Source: Streptomonospora nanhaiensis (lineage in GTDB: Bacteria > Actinomycetota > Actinomycetes > Streptosporangiales > Streptosporangiaceae). Taken from it: a stretch of DNA of 64,000 nt. Made by a program: the position numbers and the translations under genes. The stretch covers positions 3,658,001-3,722,000 of the forward strand of contig NZ_JACCFO010000001.1 in the NCBI RefSeq assembly GCF_013410565.1, given 5' to 3'. The notes beneath the pieces are model-generated. The model worked only from the letters and a program-made list of their open reading frames with translations, was not told the DNA's origin and ran no database searches. This document shows positions 54,262-63,448 of this stretch, piece by piece (the stretch's first letter is position 1; the number at the start of each line of letters is the position of its first letter).

Positions 54262-54618
54262 CTACTCGCCGTGGACCAGGCAGAAGGGGTGGCCGGCGGG
54301 GTCGGTGTAGACCCGGAACGCGGTGTCGCTGTGCACGTGCTTGGCGCCCAGCGCCAGGGTCCGCCGCTCGGCCTCCTCGATGTCGTCGACCCGGACGTCG
54401 AGGTGGAGCTGCTGGGGGTGGGCGGGGTCGGGCCACTGCGGCGGCACGTGGTCGGGGGCGTACTGGAAGCTCACCCGGGTGCCGCCGCCCGGCTCGCCGA
54501 TGTCGATCCAGTCGTCCTCCTCGCTGAGGATCGGCAGGCCGAGGAGTTCGGAGTAGAAGCGGGCCAACGTCCCGATGTCCGCCGCGTCGAGTACCACCGC
54601 CGCCAGGCGTCCGACCAT
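54262..54618 (-). CDS. VOC (glyoxalase-fold) protein
   Basis: A 118-residue single-domain VOC protein: RLAAVVLDAADIGTLARFYS, ELLGLPILSEEDDWIDIG, PQQLHLDVRVDDIEEAERRT and FRVYTDPAGHPFCLV. The ATG at 54618 follows GAGGGGATGA. His and Glu metal-ligand positions are partly kept. Typical of small bleomycin-resistance-like proteins; substrate unknown. Confidence 0.8.
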   Translation of the reverse strand: MVGRLAAVVLDAADIGTLARFYSELLGLPILSEEDDWIDIGEPGGGTRVSFQYAPDHVPPQWPDPAHPQQLHLDVRVDDIEEAERRTLALGAKHVHSDTAFRVYTDPAGHPFCLVHGE

Positions 54619-54793
54619 CGCGCGCTCATCCCCTCTCGTGCGGGCGGTGCCGGTCACCGCCACTGGCCGCCATGCTGCCCAGCGGGCGGCGCCGCCACAC
54701 CTCTCCGCGCGCCCGGGCCGGACGCGCTGCGCGACCGGCCGGTTGCGGACAGGTCGTTGCCCTTGGCGGGTGCGTCCGTTAGCGTCCGGGGGC

Positions 54794-54807
54794 CGGGAGC
54801 GCTCCCA
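54794..54807. promoter_or_regulatory. CelR operator (13 of 14) before the DUF1349 gene
   Basis: CGGGAGCGCTCCCA, one mismatch from the perfect CelR site, 30 bases before the DUF1349 start codon. It puts that gene in the cellulose regulon. Confidence 0.8.
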
Positions 54808-54836
54808 GCCGCTCCCCCGTCCGCCGAGGAGCCGCC

Positions 54837-55484
54837 GTGGCCGACGCCATCGACCTGCCCGCCTTCCCCGCGCCGCTGCGCACCCTGAACGCGCCCGTCC
54901 ACGTCCAGGCCGTCGGCGACGACTCCCTCGTCCTCGGCGCCGCCGGGTCCACCGACCTGTTCACCGACCCCGACGGCAGCGCCCGGTTCGCCAACGCGCC
55001 CGCGCTCGTGGGGCCCGTCGAGGGCGACTTCACCCTCAGCGCCCGCGTGCACGCCGACCTCGCCGCCGCCTACGACGCGGCGGTGCTGCTGGTCTACGCC
55101 GGCCCCGACGCCTGGGCCAAGTTCTGCCTGGAGCTGTCGCCGCAGGGCCGGCCCACCGTGGTGTCGGTGGTGACCCGCGGGGTCTCCGACGACTGCAACT
55201 CGGTGACCGTCGACCCCGGCTCCGACTCCGTGCGCCTGCGCGTCAGCCGCCTGGGCCCCGCCTACGCCTTCCATCTCCGCGTGGGCCAGGGCCCCTGGGA
55301 CCTGGTGCGCTACTTCGCGCTGGCCGGCGAGGCCGAGGCGGGCTTCTCGGCGCAGAGCCCCACGGGCCCCGGCTGCACGGCGCGCTTCTCCGAGATCTCC
55401 TACTCGCCCACCCGCCTCGCCGACATCCGCGACGGCGGCTTGCCGCCCGCCTCCGCCCGCATAGCGCCCGAACGGCCCGGGTAG
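54837..55484 (+). CDS. DUF1349 (concanavalin-like) protein
   Basis: A 215-residue DUF1349 protein, a beta-sandwich related to the C-terminal domain of GH43 xylosidases (VEGDFTLSARVHADLAAAYD, AVLLVYAGPDAWAKFCLELS, CNSVTVDPGSDSVRLRVSRL). No signal peptide, so cytoplasmic. The GTG start has GAGGA upstream and a CelR box stands 30 bases before it, suggesting a role in handling imported cello- or xylo-oligosaccharides (inference). Confidence 0.85.
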   Translation: MADAIDLPAFPAPLRTLNAPVHVQAVGDDSLVLGAAGSTDLFTDPDGSARFANAPALVGPVEGDFTLSARVHADLAAAYDAAVLLVYAGPDAWAKFCLELSPQGRPTVVSVVTRGVSDDCNSVTVDPGSDSVRLRVSRLGPAYAFHLRVGQGPWDLVRYFALAGEAEAGFSAQSPTGPGCTARFSEISYSPTRLADIRDGGLPPASARIAPERPG

Positions 55485-55596
55485 CGGCCCCCGCGACAGG
55501 GACAACGACACCGGTCCGCGGGCGCCTCGGCCCGGCCGCCGCGCGCACGCCGCCGCGGCCGGCCCGAGGTCCGCCGCCGCCCCGGGTGGAGGAACC

Positions 55597-56565
55597 ATGT
55601 TGATCGGCTACAAGCTGTTCGCTGAGGGGTACTCCCCGCAGGAGATGGTGCGCCAGGCCGAACGCGCCGAGGCCGCCGGGTTCGACTTCGTCGAGATCAG
55701 CGACCACTACCACCCCTGGCTCAACGACCACGGGCACTCCGGGTTCGCCTGGTCGATCCTGGCGGCGATCGCCGCGCGCACCGAGCGCATCGGACTCGCC
55801 ACGGGCGTGACCTGCCCGTTCATCCGCTACCACCCCGCCATCGTGGCCCAGGCCGCCGCCACCACCGCGCTGCTCTCCGAGGGCCGGTTCATCCTGGGCG
55901 TGGGCGCGGGCGAGCAGCTCAACGAGCACGTGGTGGGGCGGCCGTGGCCGGCCGCGCGCGAGCGCCACGAGATGCTGCGCGAGGCGCTGGAGATCATCCG
56001 GCTGCTGTGGCAGGGCGGCTACCACTCCTACGAGGGGCGCCACCTGCGACTCGTGGACGCCCAGGTCTTCGACCTGCCCGAGGTCCCGCCGCAGATCGCG
56101 GTGGCCATCAGCGGGCCGTCCTCGGCCCGGATCGCCGCCGACCTGGGCGACGCCGTCTTCGCCACCGAGCCCAAGCCCGAACTGGTGCGGGCCTACACCG
56201 AGGCGGGCGGGAGGGGTCCCCGCTACGCCGAGGTCCCGCTGTCGTGGGCGCCCGACGACGACACCGCCCTGGAATCGGCACACCGGATGTTCCGGTTCGG
56301 CGTGACCGGCTGGAAGGTGCAGGCCGAACTGCCCAACGTGGTCAACTTCGAGGCCGCCACCGCGTTCGTGCGCCCCGAGGACCTGCGCTCCTCGTTCGGC
56401 TACGGCCCCGACCCCGAGCGCCACGCGGCGGCGGTCCAGCAGTTCGCCGACGCCGGGTTCGACCGGCTCGCGCTGGTCAACGCCGGCCCCGACCCGGACG
56501 GGTTCTTCGACTTCCTCGAGAAGGAGCTGAACGAGCGCCTGCGCGCCATCGCCCCGGCGCGGTGA
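55597..56565 (+). CDS. F420-dependent oxidoreductase, G6PDH-like
   Basis: A 322-residue luciferase-like F420 enzyme (TIGR03557 type), related to F420-dependent glucose-6-phosphate dehydrogenase. YKLFAEGYSPQEMVRQAERA, FVEISDHYHPWLNDHGHSGF, GVTCPFIRYHPAIVAQAAAT, GVGAGEQLNEHVVG with the conserved Glu. It lies 113 bases after the DUF1349 gene. It may recycle F420H2 with a sugar phosphate or another hydride donor. Confidence 0.87.
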   Translation: MLIGYKLFAEGYSPQEMVRQAERAEAAGFDFVEISDHYHPWLNDHGHSGFAWSILAAIAARTERIGLATGVTCPFIRYHPAIVAQAAATTALLSEGRFILGVGAGEQLNEHVVGRPWPAARERHEMLREALEIIRLLWQGGYHSYEGRHLRLVDAQVFDLPEVPPQIAVAISGPSSARIAADLGDAVFATEPKPELVRAYTEAGGRGPRYAEVPLSWAPDDDTALESAHRMFRFGVTGWKVQAELPNVVNFEAATAFVRPEDLRSSFGYGPDPERHAAAVQQFADAGFDRLALVNAGPDPDGFFDFLEKELNERLRAIAPAR

Positions 56566-56602
56566 GGCGGGCCGCCCCGCGCGCCGGGCGCGGGCCGGCG
56601 CC

Positions 56603-57481
56603 TCAGTCGCGCCCGGCGGCCTCCGGCGCGCGGTCGGCGCCGTTCCACGGGTTGCGGCCGTACCACGGCCACCAGGTGAAGGTGCGGCCCTGCGGGATCA
56701 TCTGGTCCAGCCGGATGGTCAGCGCCAGGATGAGGCCGCCGGCGACCATGCCGGTCAGCAGGTCGGTGAACCAGTGGAAGCGCAGGTAGACCGACACCAC
56801 GGCCTGCAGCACGGCGATGCCCACGATGCAGTAGCCCAGGCGGCGCACGATGTGCGGCCGCGCGGCCTGGTAGCGGACGATCAAAAACAGCACCAGGCCG
56901 TAGATGAGGATGGCGTTGGCGCCGTGCCCGGAGGGGAAGGACACCCCGCTGTCGGCGAAGAACGCGGGGTCCTCGGTGCGCGGGTGGCTGCGGGCGAACA
57001 GCAGCTTCATCGACGCCACCAGGGACAGCATGCTGAACACGCCGACCGCGCTGAGGATGATCGGCCGCCAGGAGCGGTGCCAGTAGGCGAGCTGGAGCGC
57101 GGTGACACCCAGGACCGGCAGCGCCACGAACCGGGAGGCGACCGTGTCGGGCCAGTAGATCAGGAATTCGCGGATCTGGTCCCAGTACGGTCGAGGTGCG
57201 TTGTTGATGAAGTTGTCGATAGGGTGGAGCGGGCCGGCCGAGAGCACCGTCATGATGATCAGTGCCACGGCCATGACGATCGCCGTCTTGTCCGAGGCCA
57301 GCCCCCATGCGATCTCGCTCACACTGGGCCAGCTCACCATGGGCGACCGCGGACGGCGGCCGGACGCGCGCTCGACGGCGTCCCGGTGCGCGGCGTCCAG
57401 CGCGCGCCGGGACCGGAGGACGGGTATCGGAATCCCTGCCCATAGCGGCGGGGTCGACCGGATCCGCAGTGTCTGCATCAT
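56603..57481 (-). CDS. PAP2-family phosphatase
   Basis: A 292-residue membrane phosphatase with about six helices. The three PAP2 motifs are visible: KLLFARSHPR, PSGHGANAI and VYLRFHWFTDLLTG. Members dephosphorylate undecaprenyl pyrophosphate or phosphatidic acid at the membrane. The first 60 residues are extra and basic; the true start could lie further in, at about residue 48 (MVSWPSVSEIAWGLASDK). Confidence 0.85.
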   Translation of the reverse strand: MMQTLRIRSTPPLWAGIPIPVLRSRRALDAAHRDAVERASGRRPRSPMVSWPSVSEIAWGLASDKTAIVMAVALIIMTVLSAGPLHPIDNFINNAPRPYWDQIREFLIYWPDTVASRFVALPVLGVTALQLAYWHRSWRPIILSAVGVFSMLSLVASMKLLFARSHPRTEDPAFFADSGVSFPSGHGANAILIYGLVLFLIVRYQAARPHIVRRLGYCIVGIAVLQAVVSVYLRFHWFTDLLTGMVAGGLILALTIRLDQMIPQGRTFTWWPWYGRNPWNGADRAPEAAGRD

Positions 57482-58007
57482 GTGCTCAGTGCTGTCTCAC
57501 GCATCGTGGGCTGGCCTGCGGCACTGTTGTGCGTTGGGGGGGACGGGCTCGCCGCTGGGGTCGGGACGTCGGTAGAGGTGGTCAACGATCGGGGACACGG
57601 ACAGGTGAGTGCCCCCGCGGCGGGTGGCCGAACCCGCGGGAGTCCACTCCGGGGACAGGCGGTCGGCACCGCCGTCCGGTCGGCCTTGCCGCCGGGGCGG
57701 GACGCACCCCTCCACGCTACCGAGTATTTGTGGAACATTTCCGACAGCAGAGCATAGCGTCCCGTCACCCGACGTGGCACTGCCACCCACCCGGGAGAAC
57801 CCGCCTCACCTGCGGATTTTCCGTTCCGTCAGTGTCCTTGCGGCCACTGTTCATCCCCACGCCGCCCGCCGGTGGGCGTTCCGTTAGCCAAGCTCGACCG
57901 TGTCCGGCGGCCGTGTTGCGGTATGGCACTCTTCGTAATGGACACGGCTGAGACCGCCGTGCCGCCCACGCGCCGCGCGCGATTAGCCCCGACCGGAAAG
58001 GCCGTCG
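57482..58007. other. 526-base gap between divergent genes
   Basis: No convincing gene on either strand. The sequence is somewhat less GC-rich at 57730-57860, and the GntR gene begins right after it. It must hold the promoters of the PAP2 and GntR genes, but I cannot point to clear boxes. Confidence 0.4.
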
Positions 58008-58685
58008 ATGGTCGACCTGCCCGAGTGGCCGGATGATCCCTCCCGCCTGGCCCGCAACCCGCTGCGGGAGCAGATCCGCCGTATGCTCGTCGACGGCCTG
58101 CTGTCGGGCCGCTGGCAGCCCGGAGAGCGTATCGTCGAACGCCGGGTCGCGACCGAGTTCAACGTCAGCCAGGCGCCGGTGCGCGAGGCGCTGCGCGAAC
58201 TGGAGACCCTGCGCCTCATCGAGTCGGTGCCCAACAAGGGCGCGCGGGTGCGCGACTTCGGGGTCGCCGACATGGCCGAGATCTACCCGGTGCGGGCCGG
58301 GCTGGAGCTGGTGGCGGCCGAACTCGCCGCGCCCCGCCTGGCCGCCGACCCCCGCCCGCTGGAGCGCGAGGTCGAGGCGCTGCGCCGGGCCACCGCCGAC
58401 GGCGACGTCGAGGGCCAGATCAAGCACAGCGTGGAGTTCCACCGCGAGATCGTGCGGGCGGCCGAGAACAGTGTGCTGTCGCACACATGGGAGTCGCTGG
58501 GGGTGGAGGTGTGGACCCGGCTGTCGGTGCGCTGGCTGAACATGGAGCTGCACGCCAAGGCCGCCGACCACGCGCAGATCACCGACGCGTTCCGCCGCCG
58601 CGACCCCGCCGTGGGCGCCATGGTGCGGGCCCACGTGCTCAACTACGTCGAGGCCGCGCTGCAGTCCTACGACCGAACGGGCTGA
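58008..58685 (+). CDS. GntR-family regulator (FCD type)
   Basis: A 225-residue FadR-subfamily GntR regulator. N-terminal winged helix (LREQIRRMLVDGLLSGRWQP, then RVATEFNVSQAPVREALREL), followed by an all-helical FCD ligand domain with the metal His residues in VEFHREIV and AVGAMVRAHVLNYVEAAL. FCD regulators sense organic acids. It lies 412 bases upstream of the pyruvate dehydrogenase operon and is its likely regulator. Confidence 0.9.
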   Translation: MVDLPEWPDDPSRLARNPLREQIRRMLVDGLLSGRWQPGERIVERRVATEFNVSQAPVREALRELETLRLIESVPNKGARVRDFGVADMAEIYPVRAGLELVAAELAAPRLAADPRPLEREVEALRRATADGDVEGQIKHSVEFHREIVRAAENSVLSHTWESLGVEVWTRLSVRWLNMELHAKAADHAQITDAFRRRDPAVGAMVRAHVLNYVEAALQSYDRTG

Positions 58686-58809
58686 GCGCCGGCCGCCGGT
58701 CGCGTCCGGATCGCGTCCGGATGGCGCCCGTGTCGCGGGCCGCCGGGACCGGTGTCAACGGAGGGCCACCCCCGGCCCGTTTCGCCCGGGACCTCCCCTA
58801 AAGTCGTAT

Positions 58810-58826
58810 TGATCGATCATCGATCA
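58810..58826. promoter_or_regulatory. Palindromic operator before the pyruvate dehydrogenase operon
   Basis: TGATCGA-TCA-TCGATCA, a 17-base palindrome in an AT-rich patch, fitting the size and symmetry of FadR-type GntR operators. It lies 270 bases upstream of the E1 alpha ATG. The remainder of 58686-59097 holds no gene. Confidence 0.65.
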
Positions 58827-59097
58827 GTACGTAGAGTGTGCGCGACGCACATCACACCATACGTGCGTCGAGAGAGCAACGCGAACCGCCCCGGACGTGA
58901 TGCCCGGCCCCGGCTGGGCAGCATCACTCGCAGGGCGAGCGAGCGCGACAACCGCATACAGCCACTCGCGCGCCCGCCGATTGAGCCCGGCGGCGGCGCA
59001 CCCGTCCGGGTCGGCGTCGGCCGACGCACCCCGGGCAGCAGGCCCCCGCGCCTACCGGCACGGCACGGGCCACCTCGGCACGTAGAAAGGCACCAGC

Positions 59098-60204
59098 ATG
59101 GCTGACACGGCCAAGGCGAAGGGCGGCGGCACCGCCGGGAGCACGGGGGGCCGCCGGCGGAGCCGGAAGGACGACACCTCCTCGCGCTTCGCCGACCAGC
59201 AGCCGGACGTGCTCCTCGGCTACTACCGGCAGATGCTGCTCATCCGCCGGTTCGAGGAGCGGACCGGCCAGGCCTACACCCAGGCCCGCATCGGCGGCTA
59301 CTGCCACCTCAACCTCGGTGAGGAGGCCACGGTCGTCGGGCTGATGAACGCGCTGCAGGAGCGCGACTACCTGTTCACGAACTACCGCGACCACGGGTAC
59401 GCCATCGGCAAGGGCATGAGCGCCCGCGAGGTGATGGCCGAGCTGTACGGCCGCTCCACCGGCGTGTCCAAGGGCTGGGGCGGTTCCATGCACATGTTCG
59501 ACACCAAGACCCGCATGCTGGGCGGCTACGGGATCGTCGGCGGGCAGCTGCCGCTGGCCACCGGCGCCGCGCTGGCGGTGTCCTACCGCGGCGGCGACGA
59601 GGTCGTCATGTGCCAGATGGGCGACGGCACCACCAACATCGGCGCCTGGCACGAGTCGCTGAACATCGCGGCGCTGTGGAACCTGCCCATCGTCTACGTG
59701 GTGATCAACAACTTCACCGGCATGGGCACCACCGTCGAGCGCTCCTCGGCCGAGCCCGACCTCTACAAGCGCGGCTCGGCGTTCCGCATCGAGGGCGAGC
59801 GCGTCGACGGCCGCGACGTCCTGGCGGTGCACGAGGCCGCCACCCGCCTGGTCGAGAAGGCGCGCGCCGAGCAGCGCCCCTACCTGCTGGAGGCCACGAG
59901 CTACCGGCTCAAGGGCCACTCCGTGGTCGACCCCGCCAAGTACCGCACCCAGGAGCAGGTCGAGGAGGCCCGCGCCAACGACCCGGTGCTGGCGTTCGAG
60001 CACGAACTGGAGCAGGCCGGGATCCTCACCGAGGACAGGAAGCAGGAGATCGCCGAGTCCGTCCGCGCGGAGGTCGCCGACGCCGCGGACTTCGCCGAGA
60101 ACAGCCCCCACCCCGAGGTGTCGACGCTGTTCGACTACACCTACGCCACCCCCGTGGCGAACGAGTCGCGCCGCATGCCCGCCGACCCGGTGTTCGCCGA
60201 GTAG
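59098..60204 (+). CDS. pdhA: Pyruvate dehydrogenase E1 alpha subunit
   Basis: A 368-residue thiamine-diphosphate enzyme subunit that decarboxylates pyruvate and passes the acetyl group to lipoyl-E2. The ThDP/Mg motif GDGTTNIGAWHESLNIAALW with its closing NN lies at about residues 176-203. SKGWGGSMHMFDTKTRMLGG is typical for pyruvate rather than branched-chain E1. First 35 residues are basic and disordered. The operon with E1 beta and E2 follows at 15-base gaps. The alpha/beta type is a second form in a group that mostly uses homodimeric AceE. Confidence 0.9.
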   Translation: MADTAKAKGGGTAGSTGGRRRSRKDDTSSRFADQQPDVLLGYYRQMLLIRRFEERTGQAYTQARIGGYCHLNLGEEATVVGLMNALQERDYLFTNYRDHGYAIGKGMSAREVMAELYGRSTGVSKGWGGSMHMFDTKTRMLGGYGIVGGQLPLATGAALAVSYRGGDEVVMCQMGDGTTNIGAWHESLNIAALWNLPIVYVVINNFTGMGTTVERSSAEPDLYKRGSAFRIEGERVDGRDVLAVHEAATRLVEKARAEQRPYLLEATSYRLKGHSVVDPAKYRTQEQVEEARANDPVLAFEHELEQAGILTEDRKQEIAESVRAEVADAADFAENSPHPEVSTLFDYTYATPVANESRRMPADPVFAE

Positions 60205-60219
60205 ACAAGGAGCGGGTAC

Positions 60220-61218
60220 ATGTCTGTGATCACCTATCGCCAGGCCCTGCGCGACACCCTGCGCGCCGAGATGCACCGCGACGAGAACGTCATCCTGCTC
60301 GGCGAGGAGATCGGCGTCTTCGAGGGGTCCTACAAGATCACCGAAGGGCTGCTGAACGAGTTCGGCGAGCGCCGGGTGCGCGACACCCCCATCGCCGAGG
60401 AGGGCTTCGTGGGCGCCGCGGTCGGCGCCGCGATGCTGGGGCTGCGCCCCGTCGTCGAGCTGATGACGATCAACTTCTCCCTCATCGCCATCGACCAGAT
60501 CATCAACCACGCCGCCAAGATCTACGGCATGTTCGGCGGGCAGAACAGCGTGCCGATGGTCATCCGCACCCCCGGCGGCGGCGGCCAGCAGCTCGGTGCC
60601 ACGCACTCCCAGAACATCGAGCTGTTCTACGCCTTCGTGCCCGGCCTGAAGGTCCTGGCGCCCAGCACCCCGGCCGAGGCCGCCTCGATGCTGCGCGCCG
60701 CCATCCGCGACGACGACCCCGTCCTGCTGCTGGAGAACCTCGGGCTGTACAACACCAAGGGCGAGGTCCCCGACGACGACGAGTCCGTCGCCGAGATCGG
60801 CCGGGCCGCCGTCACCCGCGAGGGCAGCGACATCACCCTGATCGGCTACTCCCGCATGGCCGCGCTGGGCACCCAGGTGGCCGAGGCGCTGGCCAAGGAG
60901 GACATCAGCGTCGAGGTCGTGGACCTGCGCAGCCTGCGCCCGCTGGACCGGCAGACCATCGTCGACTCCGTGAAGAAGACCGGCTGCGCCGTGGTCGCCG
61001 AGGACGACTGGCTGACCTACGGCATCGGCGCCGAGATCGCGGCCTCCATCCAGGAGGGCGCCTTCGACTACCTCGACGCGCCCGTGCGCCGGGTGGCCAT
61101 GGCCGAGGTGCCGCTGCCCTACGCCAAGCCGCTGGAGAACGCCGCGCTGCCGTCGACCGAGTCGGTCACCACCGCCATCAAGGAGACCCTGAGCGCCGTG
61201 GGCAAGCGGGTCGGGTAA
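60220..61218 (+). CDS. pdhB: Pyruvate dehydrogenase E1 beta subunit
   Basis: A 332-residue transketolase-like E1 beta subunit that forms the active sites with E1 alpha. GEEIGVFEGSYKITEGLLNE, DTPIAEEGFVGAAVGAAMLG, and RTPGGGGQQLGATHSQNIEL carry the ThDP Glu and the catalytic His. C-terminal domain from about 200 (DITLIGYSRMAALGTQVAEA). Strong GGAGCGGG-type site before the ATG. Confidence 0.92.
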   Translation: MSVITYRQALRDTLRAEMHRDENVILLGEEIGVFEGSYKITEGLLNEFGERRVRDTPIAEEGFVGAAVGAAMLGLRPVVELMTINFSLIAIDQIINHAAKIYGMFGGQNSVPMVIRTPGGGGQQLGATHSQNIELFYAFVPGLKVLAPSTPAEAASMLRAAIRDDDPVLLLENLGLYNTKGEVPDDDESVAEIGRAAVTREGSDITLIGYSRMAALGTQVAEALAKEDISVEVVDLRSLRPLDRQTIVDSVKKTGCAVVAEDDWLTYGIGAEIAASIQEGAFDYLDAPVRRVAMAEVPLPYAKPLENAALPSTESVTTAIKETLSAVGKRVG

Positions 61219-61233
61219 GGGGAGAAGCACACG

Positions 61234-62532
61234 ATGAGTGAGATCTACATGCCGCGCCTCTCCGACACCATGGAGGAAGGCGTCATCAGCTCCTGGGTCA
61301 AGAACGTCGGCGACAAGGTGGCCTCGGGCGACGTCCTGGTCGAGATCGAGACCGACAAGGCCGTCATGGAGTACGAGGCCTATGAGGACGGCTACCTGGT
61401 GAAACAGGCCGTCTCCGAGGGCGACACCGTACCCATCGGCGCGGTCATCGGCTACATCGGCGACAGCCCCGACGCCGCTCCCGAGGAGTCGGGCGGGGGC
61501 ACCGCCGAGCAGGCGGAGCAGGCCGAGGAGGCCGAGCAGGCTCCGCCGGCCGGCGAGGAGTCCCCCCAGCCCGCCGGTCCCGCGCCCGCCGAGCCCGCCC
61601 AGGGCGACGCCCAGCAGGGCACCCGCCCCCGCAGCTCCCCGCTGGCCCGCCGGCTGGCGCGCGAGTACGGCCTGGACATCGAGACCATCACCGGCTCGGG
61701 CCCCAAGGGCCGCGTGGTCCGCGCCGACATCGAGGCCGCCGCCAAGCAGCGCCGGGACGGGGCCGCCCCCGCCCGCCAGGAGGCCCCCGCCCAGGCCCCG
61801 GCCGCGCCCGCCGCGCGCGGGCAGGAGGCGTTCGACGACGGCCGCGACTCCACCGAGCTGCCGGTGAGCAACGTGCGCAAGGTGATCGCGCGCCGCCTCA
61901 CCCAGAGCAAGCAGGAGGTGCCGCACTTCTACCTGCGCCGCACGATCGACGCCGAGGCGCTCAAGGCGTTCCGCGCCCAGATCAACGAGCAGTTGGAGAG
62001 CACGGGCGTCAAGGTCAGCTTCAACGACCTGATCGTCAAGGCCGCGGCCACCACGCTGCGCGCTCACCCCGAGGTCAACACCTCCTGGGTCGACGACAAG
62101 CTGCTCCAGCACGGCCGGATCAACGTCGGCGTGGCGGTGGCCGTGGACGCCGGCCTGCTGGTACCGGTGCTGCACGACGCCGACAAGACCCCGCTGTCGG
62201 AGATCGCCACGCGCACCCGCGAACTCGCGGGCAAGGCGCGCGACGGCAAGCTGAAGCCGCAGGAGATGAGCGGCGGCACGTTCAGCGTGAGCAACCTCGG
62301 CATGTTCGGCATGGACAGCTTCTCGGCGGTCATCAACCCGCCCGAGGCGGCGATCCTGGCCGTGGGCGCCATGCGCCAGCAGGCCGTGGTGCGCGACGGC
62401 GAGATCGTCGCGCGCAACACCATCGCGCTGGAGCTGTCGGTCGACCACCGCGCCGTCGACGGCGCGGTCGGCGCGGCGTTCCTGAAGGACCTCGCCGAGG
62501 TCCTGGAGAACCCGATGCGCATCATCCTCTAG
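61234..62532 (+). CDS. pdhC: Dihydrolipoamide acetyltransferase E2
   Basis: A 432-residue E2 core protein. One lipoyl domain (1-78) with Lys42 in EIETDKAVMEYEAY, an Ala/Pro/Glu linker, an E1/E3-binding domain (SPLARRLAREYGLDIETITG), a second linker, and the catalytic domain from about 205 with HRAVDG at 405-410 (His405, Asp409). It joins E1 alpha and beta into the complex. No E3 gene follows, so the complex must use E3 encoded elsewhere. Confidence 0.92.
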   Translation: MSEIYMPRLSDTMEEGVISSWVKNVGDKVASGDVLVEIETDKAVMEYEAYEDGYLVKQAVSEGDTVPIGAVIGYIGDSPDAAPEESGGGTAEQAEQAEEAEQAPPAGEESPQPAGPAPAEPAQGDAQQGTRPRSSPLARRLAREYGLDIETITGSGPKGRVVRADIEAAAKQRRDGAAPARQEAPAQAPAAPAARGQEAFDDGRDSTELPVSNVRKVIARRLTQSKQEVPHFYLRRTIDAEALKAFRAQINEQLESTGVKVSFNDLIVKAAATTLRAHPEVNTSWVDDKLLQHGRINVGVAVAVDAGLLVPVLHDADKTPLSEIATRTRELAGKARDGKLKPQEMSGGTFSVSNLGMFGMDSFSAVINPPEAAILAVGAMRQQAVVRDGEIVARNTIALELSVDHRAVDGAVGAAFLKDLAEVLENPMRIIL

Positions 62533-62548
62533 CCCCACCCGCACCACC

Positions 62549-62587
62549 CGGCGGCGCCCGCCCCCACCCGGGGGCCGGGCGCCGCCG
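62549..62587 (+). terminator. 12-bp hairpin terminator of the pdh operon
   Basis: CGGCGGCGCCCG (62549-62560) pairs perfectly with CGGGCGCCGCCG (62576-62587), 17 bases after the E2 stop. Confidence 0.75.
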
Positions 62588-62816
62588 CGCGTTGGGGACG
62601 GTGCGCGGCGGCATGGGCGCATGGTTCCACGTGAAACCGTTCGCCGGGCTGGGCCCCGGGTGACCGGAACCGCCGTATTCGCTGGTCGGTGGCGTTGGCG
62701 CGGCGGATGCGCGACGCTGTTCGTCCGCGTGCTACCGCACCGGCCTCGGCGGCCCCTCCGCCGTTGTCCGTGATGTCCGGTGCGGACGCCCCCGCCGAAC
62801 CAAGGAGGCACCGCTG

Positions 62817-63335
62817 ATGACTCCCGCATTCACCCACACCGCCGGGGCCGAGCCGCTCCGGGGTGCGGTGGCGATCGTCCCCGGTCCCGCGGGGACGCTC
62901 ACCTTCGTTCTGCGGCAGCGCGGGGTGTTCGCCGGCCACTGGCTGCTGCCGGGCGGGTGCGTGGAGGCCGAGGAGAGCGCCGAGCAGGCGGCCCGGCGGG
63001 AGGCCGCCGAGGAGGCCGGGGTGCGGGCGGGCGCGCTGGTGCCCACCGGGGTCTACGACGTGCGCGGGGTCTCCCCGGAGTCCGGGCCCTACTGGATCCG
63101 CACGCACGTCTACCGCGCCCTGCGGCCGTGCCCGGTGGCGCCGGGGTTCTGCACCGACCTCGCCGAGGTGGCCGAGGTCGCGCAGGTGCACTGGCGCGAG
63201 GTCCTGCCCCATCCCACGGATATGGTCATCCTCAACGACGCCGGGGCGGCCGACTACGACCCCGACCTGATCCGCCGGCTGCTGGCCGCCGACGGGGTGA
63301 CGATGACGCCGCTGGACGCCGTGCTGGCGCGCTGA
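62817..63335 (+). CDS. NUDIX hydrolase
   Basis: A 172-residue NUDIX protein. The Nudix box GGCVEAEESAEQAARREAAE with EEAGV right after it is complete, at about residues 47-70. It hydrolyses a nucleoside diphosphate linked to something else; the substrate cannot be read from the box. The ATG at 62817 follows an AGGAGG site. The 284 bases before it contain the pdh terminator and otherwise no gene. Confidence 0.88.
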   Translation: MTPAFTHTAGAEPLRGAVAIVPGPAGTLTFVLRQRGVFAGHWLLPGGCVEAEESAEQAARREAAEEAGVRAGALVPTGVYDVRGVSPESGPYWIRTHVYRALRPCPVAPGFCTDLAEVAEVAQVHWREVLPHPTDMVILNDAGAADYDPDLIRRLLAADGVTMTPLDAVLAR

Positions 63336-63448
63336 ACGCGGTCCGCCGCGCCGCGGCCGCGACCGATCCGCGTCCGATCCCGCGCGTCGCCTTGTCGACT
63401 CGTCGATTCACGCCCCTGACCGGGAACTCCGCTGCTTTACTGGAGATC

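Noticed and set aside
57482-57786. Short frames on both strands in the PAP2-GntR gap
   Set aside because: They overlap each other, use codons unlike the neighbours and have no ribosome sites.
58924-62829. A reading frame of about 1300 codons on the minus strand across the pyruvate dehydrogenase operon
   Set aside because: It is antisense to three well-supported genes and rich in His, Gly, Val, Asp and Leu as expected from GC-skewed codon positions; no ribosome site or recognisable domain.
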